From Eupeodes corollae (Eukaryota > Arthropoda > Insecta > Diptera > Syrphidae), in contig NC_079147.1 in NCBI RefSeq assembly GCF_945859685.1, positions 189,703,174-189,767,173 on the forward strand: a stretch of 64,000 nt of DNA. The letters are read 5' to 3'. The first letter of the stretch is position 1, and each line of letters opens with the position of its first letter. The translations under genes were made by a program, and so were the position numbers. The notes beneath the pieces were generated by a model. It saw only the letters and a list, made by a program, of their open reading frames with translations, had not been told where the DNA came from and did not search any database. Of this stretch, positions 33,564-45,095 are shown piece after piece.

Positions 33564-35414
33564 AATTTATCTAGAGGAAATTGCTTGTGATATTGGTTAA
33601 TTTTGTCCATAATTTGTTCTATGGAGTTTTTCAAAAAGGAAACAACTTGTTCTCAACTGTCTAGATGGTACATAAATGGAAATCTGAGAAAACAAAAACA
33701 GACTTTGTATATGATAGCAAAGTATATCTCTCACAAACATTACATCATGAATTTTTCTTCTAGATTCTAGGGATTTTATCCCGAGCAATTGGCACATAGC
33801 TTTATAGTCTGGACTAAAATTCCAACGCATTTTACGAAACACAAATTTATTAAACCGCCTTTAGACCTGTTCAATTCTATCAAAATGAACCATATAGCAT
33901 GGGTTCCAAATCACATCAGCATATTTGATTGTTGACCTAACTAGTGAGGTATAAAGGGTTAGTAAAACATAAGGATCCGTAAAATCACTACTCCTTTTAA
34001 TAAAACCAACTAGGGTGTTCGCCTTAGCCAAAATTAAATCTATATGCTTTTTTGGAGAAAAAGTATTATCAAAAATAACGCCTAGATCTTTGATATTGTT
34101 AACTTTAGTCAAAAGAGCTAATGCAGATTTAGAAAATGATATAGCTTTGCAATTTTCCAATATTAAGTTTCAAACTGTTCAAAGAACACCACGTAGAAAT
34201 ATGGTCCAAAACTTGTTGGACCATATTTCTTACACAATCATCAATGGTTTTAATTTTAAAGTACAATTTTAAATCATCAGCATATAGTAGATAATTACAA
34301 TTTGTCAACTATATCATTAATATTTATTAAAAGTAAGGGCCAAGATGACTCCCTTGTGGAACACCGGAGGTACATTTTATACTTCTCGAAACTTTGTGGT
34401 CAATAATTACTCCTTGAGTTCTGGTTTGTAAATACGAAGAGATCCATTGAAGCATCTCAGAATGAAAACCAAAATATTGAAGCTTTTCCAGTAAAATAAT
34501 ATGATCTACCGAATCAAAAGCTTTACTAAAGTTGGTGTAAATAGCATCTACTGGACATTTATTCTCCATTACATTTAGGACATATGAAGAGAAAACAGCC
34601 AAATTAGTCACAGCAGACCGACCTGATACGAAGCCATGTTGTGAATCAGATACGCATTCCTTTATCATAAATTCTATTTTATCTTTAAATAGACTTTCGA
34701 AAAGTTTGGAGATGGCTGAGAGCTTGCAGATTCCTTTATAATTTTCTACTAGATTTTTAGAACCTGCCTTGAATATAGGAAAAGAAATGCTTCTTTCCAT
34801 TCTGGTAAAAGGAACCCCATGGACAATGAGTTGTTGAACAATTTCAACAGAGGCAAACAAAGAGAATCACTACAATTTTTCAAAATGCTTGATGGTATTT
34901 CATTGTGCACCTCATCGAAAGTCAATTCTATTGAACCAATGTCAACTTTTTCTTCCAAGTTTGAAACAAAAGTGTTAATTGGGGAGCAGTAAACAGTCTC
35001 AAAAAAGTTATCAAAAAGTTCCAAATGAGTATCAACATTTGACGAATTGACTCCTGTATAACTAAAATTTTGAGGAATCCCAGATGACTTTCTTTTGGAG
35101 TTTATGAAACACCAAAACGATTTACTATTATTTTGTATGTTGCTTTCAATATTCACAATGTAATTTCTGTAGAGGAACTTATTTAATACTGAAAAATCTC
35201 GTCTTAGGTTACTAATCACCATATAATCAGTGTGGTATCCTGTTATGTATTTTAAATTTCTCTAATGCTTTATTTTTAATATTTTTAAGGTGTAAAAGCC
35301 TTTTGTTATACCATAAAGGTTCAAGATTTCAGTTTTTGTACACGCGGGATAAATTGATTAAAGCCCATAAACAAAATTTCTGTAAAACGATTATAATCGT
35401 GTCCTAAGTAAAAA
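33564..35414 (-). pseudogene. LINE ORF2 fragment, unit 1
   Basis: Minus-strand Jockey/CR1-type reverse transcriptase. From the right: linker (35222-34749, FWCFINSKRKSSGIP, then EVHNEIPSSILKNC), RT (34860-34327: SISFPIFKAGSKNLVENYKG, SDSQHGFVSGRSAVTNLAVF, YTNFSKAFDSVDHIILLEKL, CTSGVPQGSHLGP), then LLYADDLK (about 34290-34270, next to the frame break), KDLGVIFDNTFSPKKHIDLI with RSTIKYADVIWNP (34160-33861), and the C-terminal DYKAMCQLLGIKSLESRRK (33842-33597). Several frame breaks make it inactive. It is the host sequence into which the DNA transposon inserted. Confidence 0.8.
34195..34230. repeat. 15-bp perfect hairpin inside RT
   Basis: AGAAATATGGTCCAA (34195-34209) and its exact inverted complement (34216-34230) flank the 6-nt loop AACTTG. 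It lies just after the YADD region of the minus-strand LINE and remains readable as coding sequence there. Repeated in units 2 (37382) and 3 (40568). Confidence 0.8.
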
Positions 35415-36750
35415 CGAAGGCTTGTTTTGTCTTCGATTTGCAACAATGCCTTCCAACACCAAGCTTGTCTACATCAGTTGCCTTTTATAAAGGGCAGCTT
35501 TGGACATTTAATCTTACCATACATGACCTGTCAGATGGAACATCGAAAAATTATATGTGGCATGAAGGAATTGCAGGAAGAGGGGCGAATGAAATAGCTT
35601 CGTGTCTTTTTCTGCATCTTAAAAATCTTCCAACAACAATCAAATCAGTTAAGTTTTATTCAGACACGTGTGGAGGGCAAAATAAAAACACAATAGTTGT
35701 TGCAATGTTTCTACTGTCCATGCAAACATCCACAATTGGAATAGAGATAGCTGAGCATAAATTTTTAGTTCCTGGTCACACGCATATGGAATGCGATATT
35801 GATCACGCTATCATCGAAAAAAAAAAGAAATATGCTAACTCCGAAATATACCATCCTTATGATTGGTTTCAGCTTGTGAAATCATGTGGGAAAAAGCAAA
35901 AATTCTTGGTTCATGAATTGAAGCCGGAAGAAGTTTGGAATTTTTCAAACTTATTGAAAACTAAAGCGGGGTTTGTTGTCCGCAAAAAAGACGAAGACGG
36001 GAATATGTTTGGTTTCCAAACAATCAAATGGATAAGATATTTGAAATCAGATCCAGGAATAATGTTTTTTTAAGACAACATTAAATGAAGAAACGGATTT
36101 TCGACGTGTTAGTTTCAAACGAAGAGGAAAAAATTCGTCGAACTTTGTTTTGGAAAATGTGGTACCGCCACCGATATCTGAAGAAAAAAAAAATGACATA
36201 ATTTCCCTTTTACCACTAATTCCAACAATTTTCCATGATTTCTATAAAAAAATGAAGTCAAAGGAGACGGTAGAAGACAAAGACTATGATCTAGTTGATT
36301 CATCTGATGAAGGAAATTAGTTGTATCAACAAAAACACTATAAATTACCTTAGAATTCCTATTTTATGTTTTTTAAACTATATTCAAGCTTTGTAATTAC
36401 TTTGTTGTTGTTTTTGCTATTATTTTTATTGCTGTGAAATAAATTTATTTGTTAAAAAAGTATCTAAGTCTACAAAATTTATTTCAATACAGGAAATTAT
36501 CTCCACCAATTTAAAATGAAATGAACAACCCGCTTGGTCAAAACAACATATCTCCCTTAAAACATATGTACAAACATAGATTTGAAATAAAAACATTATA
36601 TTCATATAAATATCATCATTCCTAGATATATTGCATAAAAATATTTCTGAAATAACAACAACGGGATTTAGAAAAAAAATTTGAACTTTTAAACGCGTTT
36701 TTCTCAAAACTAAGATTTTGGACTTATGTTGTTTTGACCAGACTCCATAG
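35415..36750 (+). pseudogene. Transposon right part, unit 2 (transposase C-terminal half)
   Basis: Second copy of the right part of the transposon, lacking the left TIR, exons 1-2 and the N-terminal half of exon 3. It keeps the YSDTCGGQNKN and GHTHMECD motifs and the same T7 run as unit 1, so the frame ends at 36073 instead of 36320. Right TIR at 36719-36750. Any ATG here (35447) is fortuitous. Confidence 0.85.
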
Positions 36751-38601
36751 AATTTATCTAGAGGAAATTGCTTGTGATATTGGTTAATTTTGTCCATAAT
36801 TTGTTCTATGGAGTTTTTCAAAAAGGAAACAACTTGTTCTCAACTGTCTAGATGGTACATAAATGGAAATCTGAGAAAACAAAAACAGACTTTGTATATG
36901 ATAGCAAAGTATATCTCTCACAAACATTACATCATGAATTTTTCTTCTAGATTCTAGGGATTTTATCCCGAGCAATTGGCACATAGCTTTATAGTCTGGA
37001 CTAAAATTCCAACGCATTTTACGAAACACAAATTTATTAAACCGCCTTTAGACCTGTTCAATTCTATCAAAATGAACCATATAGCATGGGTTCCAAATCA
37101 CATCAGCATATTTGATTGTTGACCTAACTAGTGAGGTATAAAGGGTTAGTAAAACATAAGGATCCGTAAAATCACTACTCCTTTTAATAAAACCAACTAG
37201 GGTGTTCGCCTTAGCCAAAATTAAATCTATATGCTTTTTTGGAGAAAAAGTATTATCAAAAATAACGCCTAGATCTTTGATATTGTTAACTTTAGTCAAA
37301 AGAGCTAATGCAGATTTAGAAAATGATATAGCTTTGCAATTTTCCAATATTAAGTTTCAAACTGTTCAAAGAACACCACGTAGAAATATGGTCCAAAACT
37401 TGTTGGACCATATTTCTTACACAATCATCAATGGTTTTAATTTTAAAGTACAATTTTAAATCATCAGCATATAGTAGATAATTACAATTTGTCAACTATA
37501 TCATTAATATTTATTAAAAGTAAGGGCCAAGATGACTCCCTTGTGGAACACCGGAGGTACATTTTATACTTCTCGAAACTTTGTGGTCAATAATTACTCC
37601 TTGAGTTCTGGTTTGTAAATACGAAGAGATCCATTGAAGCATCTCAGAATGAAAACCAAAATATTGAAGCTTTTCCAGTAAAATAATATGATCTACCGAA
37701 TCAAAAGCTTTACTAAAGTTGGTGTAAATAGCATCTACTGGACATTTATTCTCCATTACATTTAGGACATATGAAGAGAAAACAGCCAAATTAGTCACAG
37801 CAGACCGACCTGATACGAAGCCATGTTGTGAATCAGATACGCATTCCTTTATCATAAATTCTATTTTATCTTTAAATAGACTTTCGAAAAGTTTGGAGAT
37901 GGCTGAGAGCTTGCAGATTCCTTTATAATTTTCTACTAGATTTTTAGAACCTGCCTTGAATATAGGAAAAGAAATGCTTCTTTCCATTCTGGTAAAAGGA
38001 ACCCCATGGACAATGAGTTGTTGAACAATTTCAACAGAGGCAAACAAAGAGAATCACTACAATTTTTCAAAATGCTTGATGGTATTTCATTGTGCACCTC
38101 ATCGAAAGTCAATTCTATTGAACCAATGTCAACTTTTTCTTCCAAGTTTGAAACAAAAGTGTTAATTGGGGAGCAGTAAACAGTCTCAAAAAAGTTATCA
38201 AAAAGTTCCAAATGAGTATCAACATTTGACGAATTGACTCCTGTATAACTAAAATTTTGAGGAATCCCAGATGACTTTCTTTTGGAGTTTATGAAACACC
38301 AAAACGATTTACTATTATTTTGTATGTTGCTTTCAATATTCACAATGTAATTTCTGTAGAGGAACTTATTTAATACTGAAAAATCTCGTCTTAGGTTACT
38401 AATCACCATATAATCAGTGTGGTATCCTGTTATGTATTTTAAATTTCTCTAATGCTTTATTTTTAATATTTTTAAGGTGTAAAAGCCTTTTGTTATACCA
38501 TAAAGGTTCAAGATTTCAGTTTTTGTACACGCGGGATAAATTGATTAAAGCCCATAAACAAAATTTCTGTAAAACGATTATAATCGTGTCCTAAGTAAAA
38601 A
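36751..38601 (-). pseudogene. LINE ORF2 fragment, unit 2
   Basis: Second copy of the same LINE segment as 33564-35414, with the same frames and breaks (linker 38409-37936, RT 38047-37514, thumb 37347-37048, C-terminus 37029-36784). Truncated at 38601 where unit 3 begins. Confidence 0.85.
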
Positions 38602-39936
38602 CGAAGGCTTGTTTTGTCTTCGATTTGCAACAATGCCTTCCAACACCAAGCTTGTCTACATCAGTTGCCTTTTATAAAGGGCAGCTTTGGACATTTAATC
38701 TTACCATACATGACCTGTCAGATGGAACATCGAAAAATTATATGTGGCATGAAGGAATTGCAGGAAGAGGGGCGAATGAAATAGCTTCGTGTCTTTTTCT
38801 GCATCTTAAAAATCTTCCAACAACAATCAAATCAGTTAAGTTTTATTCAGACACGTGTGGAGGGCAAAATAAAAACACAATAGTTGTTGCAATGTTTCTA
38901 CTGTCCATGCAAACATCCACAATTGGAATAGAGATAGCTGAGCATAAATTTTTAGTTCCTGGTCACACGCATATGGAATGCGATATTGATCACGCTATCA
39001 TCGAAAAAAAAAAGAAATATGCTAACTCCGAAATATACCATCCTTATGATTGGTTTCAGCTTGTGAAATCATGTGGGAAAAAGCAAAAATTCTTGGTTCA
39101 TGAATTGAAGCCGGAAGAAGTTTGGAATTTTTCAAACTTATTGAAAACTAAAGCGGGGTTTGTTGTCCGCAAAAAAGACGAAGACGGGAATATGTTTGGT
39201 TTCCAAACAATCAAATGGATAAGATATTTGAAATCAGATCCAGGAATAATGTTTTTTAAGACAACATTAAATGAAGAAACGGATTTTCGACGTGTTAGTT
39301 TCAAACGAAGAGGAAAAAATTCGTCGAACTTTGTTTTGGAAAATGTGGTACCGCCACCGATATCTGAAGAAAAAAAAAATGACATAATTTCCCTTTTACC
39401 ACTAATTCCAACAATTTTCCATGATTTCTATAAAAAATTGAAGTCAAAGGAGACGGTAGAAGACAAAGACTATGATCTAGTTGATTCATCTGATGAAGGA
39501 AATTAGTTGTATCAACAAAAACACTATAAATTACCTTAGAATTCCTATTTTATGTTTTTTAAACTATATTCAAGCTTTGTAATTACTTTGTTGTTGTTTT
39601 TGCTATTATTTTTATTGCTGTGAAATAAATTTATTTGTTAAAAAAGTATCTAAGTCTACAAAATTTATTTCAATACAGGAAATTATCTCCACCAATTTAA
39701 AATGAAATGAACAACCCGCTTGGTCAAAACAACATATCTCCCTTAAAACATATGTACAAACATAGATTTGAAATAAAAACATTATATTCATATAAATATC
39801 ATCATTCCTAGATATATTGCATAAAAATATTTCTGAAATAACAACAACGGGATTTAGAAAAAAAATTTGAACTTTTAAACGCGTTTTTCTCAAAACTAAG
39901 ATTTTGGACTTATGTTGTTTTGACCAGACTCCATAG
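38602..39936 (+). pseudogene. Transposon right part, unit 3 (open C-terminal frame)
   Basis: Third copy. Here the run is T6 (39252-39257), so the transposase frame stays open to the natural stop at 39504-39506, extending the C-terminus by about 82 residues ending VDSSDEGN. One further substitution changes ATG to TTG at about 39438 (Met to Leu). It has no N-terminal half, no left TIR and no promoter of its own, so it is a fragment although its reading frame is intact. Confidence 0.85.
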
Positions 39937-41787
39937 AATTTATCTAGAGGAAATTGCTTGTGATATTGGTTAATTTTGTCCATAATTTGTTCTATGGAGT
40001 TTTTCAAAAAGGAAACAACTTGTTCTCAACTGTCTAGATGGTACATAAATGGAAATCTGAGAAAACAAAAACAGACTTTGTATATGATAGCAAAGTATAT
40101 CTCTCACAAACATTACATCATGAATTTTTCTTCTAGATTCTAGGGATTTTATCCCGAGCAATTGGCACATAGCTTTATAGTCTGGACTAAAATTCCAACG
40201 CATTTTACGAAACACAAATTTATTAAACCGCCTTTAGACCTGTTCAATTCTATCAAAATGAACCATATAGCATGGGTTCCAAATCACATCAGCATATTTG
40301 ATTGTTGACCTAACTAGTGAGGTATAAAGGGTTAGTAAAACATAAGGATCCGTAAAATCACTACTCCTTTTAATAAAACCAACTAGGGTGTTCGCCTTAG
40401 CCAAAATTAAATCTATATGCTTTTTTGGAGAAAAAGTATTATCAAAAATAACGCCTAGATCTTTGATATTGTTAACTTTAGTCAAAAGAGCTAATGCAGA
40501 TTTAGAAAATGATATAGCTTTGCAATTTTCCAATATTAAGTTTCAAACTGTTCAAAGAACACCACGTAGAAATATGGTCCAAAACTTGTTGGACCATATT
40601 TCTTACACAATCATCAATGGTTTTAATTTTAAAGTACAATTTTAAATCATCAGCATATAGTAGATAATTACAATTTGTCAACTATATCATTAATATTTAT
40701 TAAAAGTAAGGGCCAAGATGACTCCCTTGTGGAACACCGGAGGTACATTTTATACTTCTCGAAACTTTGTGGTCAATAATTACTCCTTGAGTTCTGGTTT
40801 GTAAATCCGAAGAGATCCATTGAAGCATCTCAGAATGAAAACCAAAATATTGAAGCTTTTCCAGTAAAATAATATGATCTACCGAATCAAAAGCTTTACT
40901 AAAGTTGGTGTAAATAGCATCTACTGGACATTTATTCTCCATTACATTTAGGACATATGAAGAGAAAACAGCCAAATTAGTCACAGCAGACCGACCTGAT
41001 ACGAAGCCATGTTGTGAATCAGATACGCATTCCTTTATCATAAATTCTATTTTATCTTTAAATAGACTTTCGAAAAGTTTGGAGATGGCTGAGAGCTTGC
41101 AGATTCCTTTATAATTTTCTACTAGATTTTTAGAACCTGCCTTGAATATAGGAAAAGAAATGCTTCTTTCCATTCTGGTAAAAGGAACCCCATGGACAAT
41201 GAGTTGTTGAACAATTTCAACAGAGGCAAACAAAGAGAATCACTACAATTTTTCAAAATGCTTGATGGTATTTCATTGTGCACCTCATCGAAAGTCAATT
41301 CTATTGAACCAATGTCAACTTTTTCTTCCAAGTTTGAAACAAAAGTGTTAATTGGGGAGCAGTAAACAGTCTCAAAAAAGTTATCAAAAAGTTCCAAATG
41401 AGTATCAACATTTGACGAATTGACTCCTGTATAACTAAAATTTTGAGGAATCCCAGATGACTTTCTTTTGGAGTTTATGAAACACCAAAACGATTTACTA
41501 TTATTTTGTATGTTGCTTTCAATATTCACAATGTAATTTCTGTAGAGGAACTTATTTAATACTGAAAAATCTCGTCTTAGGTTACTAATCACCATATAAT
41601 CAGTGTGGTATCCTGTTATGTATTTTAAATTTCTCTAATGCTTTATTTTTAATATTTTTAAGGTGTAAAAGCCTTTTGTTATACCATAAAGGTTCAAGAT
41701 TTCAGTTTTTGTACACGCGGGATAAATTGATTAAAGCCCATAAACAAAATTTCTGTAAAACGATTATAATCGTGTCCTAAGTAAAAA
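38602..41787 (+). repeat. Tandem unit 3 of 3 (3186 bp)
   Basis: One base shorter than units 1 and 2 because of T6 versus T7. Other differences noticed: ATG/TTG at about 39438, and one RT substitution (Tyr to Asp in SSYLQTR, near 40808). After GTCCTAAGTAAAAA at 41774-41787 the sequence leaves the repeat and continues as the LINE. Confidence 0.9.
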
Positions 41788-42060
41788 AATTTTAGTTCAA
41801 TATTCCAATCAATGCCAGAAAAGAAATTTCCTAGTTCAATCAAGTAAGTTTTTGAAAAATTAAATGAATTGGCTTCGATTTGTTGGTAATCGTACATACC
41901 AATATTGATAACAATTTCTTTATGGTGAAGAGAATTATTAAAATAACGTAACGAAAATGGAGCTTCAATAACACTAACGTTAAAGTCATCAGAGCAAATA
42001 AAAACAAGATCTAATATTTTCATTAAACAATTAGTAACAGAATTAACTTAGCAAAGGCCC
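39937..42060 (-). pseudogene. LINE ORF2, unit 3, with endonuclease end
   Basis: The only unit in which the LINE continues past the array. 42023-41694 reads LDLVFICSDDFNVSVIEAPF and later FNFSKTYLIELGNFFSGIDWNIEL, the end of the endonuclease and start of the linker. Linker and RT follow as in the other units (41595-41122, 41233-40700, 40533-40234, 40215-39970). The element is 5' truncated near 42060-42100, where repeat copy D begins. This continuity shows that the array arose by duplication and not by repeated insertion. Confidence 0.8.
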
Positions 42061-42111
42061 AATTAGCAAATAAAATCAATTAAACAAATTTCAAAATCTT
42101 GGTTTAAATTA

Positions 42112-43015
42112 CAATATTTCTTATAAGTAAAAATTAATTAGGAGCTATCATCTCAAAGTTTTGAAAAGATATTTGAGTCGAAAATCAATTTTTACCCACT
42201 TTTATAAATTTCTTTTTAGGTTTTTATTTTTTGTAAAAAAAACTGTGAATTCGATTTTTTTCAAACTTTAACTGAATGTTGACAACAATATTTTTTGAAA
42301 GATTAAAGTAAATCAAAGCCAATATCTCAAAGTTTTAAAAAGATATTTGAGTCGAAAATCAATTTTTACCAACTTTTATTAATTTTTTTTTAGGTTTTTA
42401 TTTTTTATAAAAAAAACTGTCAATTAGATTTTTCTCAAAATTTTATCAGATATCAAAAACATTATTATTCGTTGCACAAAATTGTTTTGGAGATGAAATC
42501 ATATTTCAGTCGTAAAATTTTGGAGGTGACAAATTTTTTTTCACTTTTATTGATTTATAAAAAAAACCGTTATATTGATTTTTTTCAAAAAATATACTTG
42601 TTTGGTATCACGATACAATAAATTATATAAAATTTAATTCAAATCTCTAGCGTTTTCAGTTCGCAAGATATTTAAGGTTAACCAAAATTTTCACCTTTTT
42701 TTCAAACTGCTATGGTAAAAAAACCACCCACGCAATTTTCTTGAGAGCCCTTTCTGCATCTTTTTGCCTTATTATCTGTATAACAAATTTATTTGAAATC
42801 GATATCTCTTCTGGTTCTTGAGCTATGGACGACGAAAAAATCGTCGCGAACGTACGGACGTATGGACGTACGAACGTACGTACACACGCACGCACAGACA
42901 TCTTTCTAAAAATCTTTTATTTCGACTCTAGGGACCTTGAAACGTCGAGAAATGTCAAAATTTTCAATTTGACAAATCGGACCCATTACAATAACTTCCT
43001 ATGGGTAGTTAATAA
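42112..43015 (+). repeat. Dispersed repeat family, copy D (5' truncated)
   Basis: Enters the family in the internal units ('caaagttttgaaaagatatttgagtcgaaaatc' seen twice, about 175 bp apart) and continues through the conserved right block (42800-43015) with the ACGT-rich tract at about 42852-42897 and the terminal CTTCCTATGGGTAG. It lacks the left end. It directly abuts the truncated 5' end of the LINE, so the junction marks an insertion or truncation point. Confidence 0.65.
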
Positions 43016-44534
43016 TATTGGTAATACTTACAACTAAATTTTATACATTTTTCTAAAGCCAAAACTTTTGTCTATCAGCTTGTTTTTAAATGCATAGTTG
43101 AAAAAATATTTTTAAACTCAAAATTTTGTGCAAAAAAAGTTAAAAAAGGTTTAAAGTGTAATTTTTCAAAAGTTTAAGATTATATTCTATATTGTTTTTT
43201 TTTTAGAATTTATTGCTCTTATTTTTTTTGATCAAAAACTGAAGTTTAGATGATTTTATGTCTTTTAGTTCTTGAGAAAATTGAAAATTACCAAATATTT
43301 TAATTAAATTACTATTTTCTTGCTTAAGTATTTCCGTAGTCTTATTTTGATAGTTATAGTCGAATATGGATTAAGAAATACCTAGGGTAAATTTATTTTT
43401 CTTAAACCCTGCTTATTTAAATGCAAAAGAAACTTTGCATGCACTACATCTTGCACCCACTGCACCTACCACCCCCCAACTTGCACCTACCCCAAATTCT
43501 ATAGTCTTCCCAAGCAGTGGGGTTGCCCCCTAACACATTCTACTGTTGCATAAACCCAAACTCGAACCTACCAATATATCTTCCAAAATAATACCACTGA
43601 CGCAAAAAATAATAATTAAATTAAAATATTTTTTTTGGTAATTTTAAACAGAGTTGCAAAAGTTACAATGTCAATTCAATGCATTACTCATTAATTTTTT
43701 TAATGGATATTGTTATTTGACTAAAATTAAATATATAATGCAAATTGTACATCTATGAATTACCCATTCAAAATTTAATTTATTGCCATCAATATTAAAC
43801 TAAAAATTTAAAATTATTTTATTGCAATTTTTATTGAATTAGTAAATAAATTTTTACTTTATTGCAAGTTTAGTTGAATTAAAATTAAAAATTATTTCTA
43901 TTCAAAATGAGCTTCAATTTTTTAATTCAATGCCTAGTGGGAATTTATTCAATTATTTACATTAAAAATGTCCCGGGTTAAAGATTGGTTGATATAAACA
44001 ACAGCTGACTGACGGTCAACAGCTGTCCGTAAACAAAATGTAACCGTTGCGATATCTTTAGTCTTAGCTTCAGTAAAACATGGCGAGGGCGCGAAACAAT
44101 TTTGAATTCAAGAATCGATTTACAAAAATAGGACTAACAATAATAATAATAAACTATAATATTTGAATAATTGTGGTTTTTTTTGTAATAATTGCGTTAT
44201 AACCGTAAGTCATAACATTAATCGGCTTTAAAATTTTGGAACTAAAAACTTAAAATTTTCAATTATTTTCTAAATCAGGATATAGTATTTAAATTAATAA
44301 TTTCGAAAGTCTGCCAAATAAAATGAAAATATGTATTTTTATTTTAAAAGTTTTGCATTGGAAAATAATATTTTAATCAATGAAAGAACACAATTAAAAA
44401 ATAACGTTAAATAATTAATGCCATACGCTAACATTTAAAAAGATTCTCTCACTGGCCAGATATTTCCCGATGTACGCAGACAATATATAAATCATGAGTG
44501 GTTGTCAGAAAGATCAATTTTGAAAGCAAACAAT
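43016..44534. other. AT-rich stretch with a C-rich tract and E-box pair
   Basis: Mostly AT-rich and non-coding. At 43444-43560 there is a C-rich, purine-poor tract with repeated TGCACCYAC/CTTGCACC words. At about 44002-44029 two CAACAGCTG words (E-box core CAGCTG) stand about 17 bp apart, and TTCAGT with an ATG follow near 44070-44080 (a 28-codon frame only). This could be a small promoter, but support is weak. Confidence 0.3.
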
Positions 44535-45095
44535 ATGATGTCAACGAATTAAATTTCAAGCTACAACATTTGTTACCAGGAGACTTGGTGTCATACAAAT
44601 ATTGATACAGTTCGTGATGCTACCGAAGCTGTAAATCATCCAACTGAGTTTTTGAACTCATTGGATTTACCAGGCATGCCTACGTATAATTTATAACTGA
44701 AGGTTGGATCTCCGGTAATTTTGTTTCGTAATTTGAACCCACCACGGTAAAAAAGCTAATGAAAAATGTTATCGAAGCCATAATTCTAAATGGCAAATTC
44801 AGAGATGAAAATATATTATTACCGTGAATCCCTATTACCCACAGATGTTCCACTTCAATTCAAACGTCTTTAATTTTCAATACGATTGTCAGTTGCTATG
44901 ACTATCAATAAGTCTCAAGGCCAAACAGTGTCCGTCTGCGGCTTAGATTTGAGCACTTCACATTTTTCACACGGACAATTTATATTTGGCGTGCTCTCAA
45001 GTGGGCAAAACATTTAGTTTGTTCTGTTTCAGTAAGGAATTGATAATGTCTAGTTTTGGCATCCCTGTCAAACTTATCCGTTTGCCTTAAAACCA
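44535..45095 (+). pseudogene. Helitron PIF1-like helicase C-terminal fragment
   Basis: Remnant of the Rep/helicase protein of a Helitron rolling-circle transposon. In shifted frames it reads NELNFKLQHLLPGDLVSYKYIDTV, NHPTEFLNSLDLPGMP, LKVGSPVILFRNLNPP (the 'LxLKVGxPIMLLRNLNPxxGLCNGTRL' block, truncated), then LMKNVIEAIILNGKF, DVPLQFKRL, and MTINKSQGQTVSVCGLDL (helicase motif 'xTINKSQGQT', about 44896-44950), ending with HGQFIFGVLSSG, a decayed 'HGQLYVAxSRV'. This succession is diagnostic of Helitron-encoded PIF1 helicases. At least four frame breaks; Helitron ends not located. Confidence 0.8.

Larger units (their letters stand above)
32228..35414 (+). repeat. Tandem unit 1 of 3 (3187 bp)
   Basis: Begins inside the transposase gene at CGAAGGCTTG, runs through the right end of the transposon and into the flanking minus-strand LINE, and ends at GTCCTAAGTAAAAA. 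The next base restarts the unit. Upstream the transposon is continuous and complete, so this is the original copy. I saw no differences from unit 2. Confidence 0.9.
35415..38601 (+). repeat. Tandem unit 2 of 3 (3187 bp)
   Basis: Exact period of 3187 bp from unit 1 (35415 minus 32228). I found no base difference from unit 1 in the parts I compared, including the T7 run and the ATGAAG at the transposase C-terminus. Confidence 0.9.

Noticed and set aside
38625..39506. Unit 3 transposase as an independent functional gene
   Set aside because: It lacks exons 1-2, half of exon 3, the left TIR and any promoter; the first ATG is internal to the original frame.
31183..41787. CRISPR-like or satellite array
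   Set aside because: Only three units of 3187 bp that contain transposon and LINE coding sequence; no short repeats with unique spacers.
42710..43037. Open frames reading RTFVRPYVRTF and RTHARTDIF as small proteins (also at 11280-11598)
   Set aside because: They are translations of the same ACGT-rich tract on opposite strands inside a dispersed repeat; no conserved start or codon signal.
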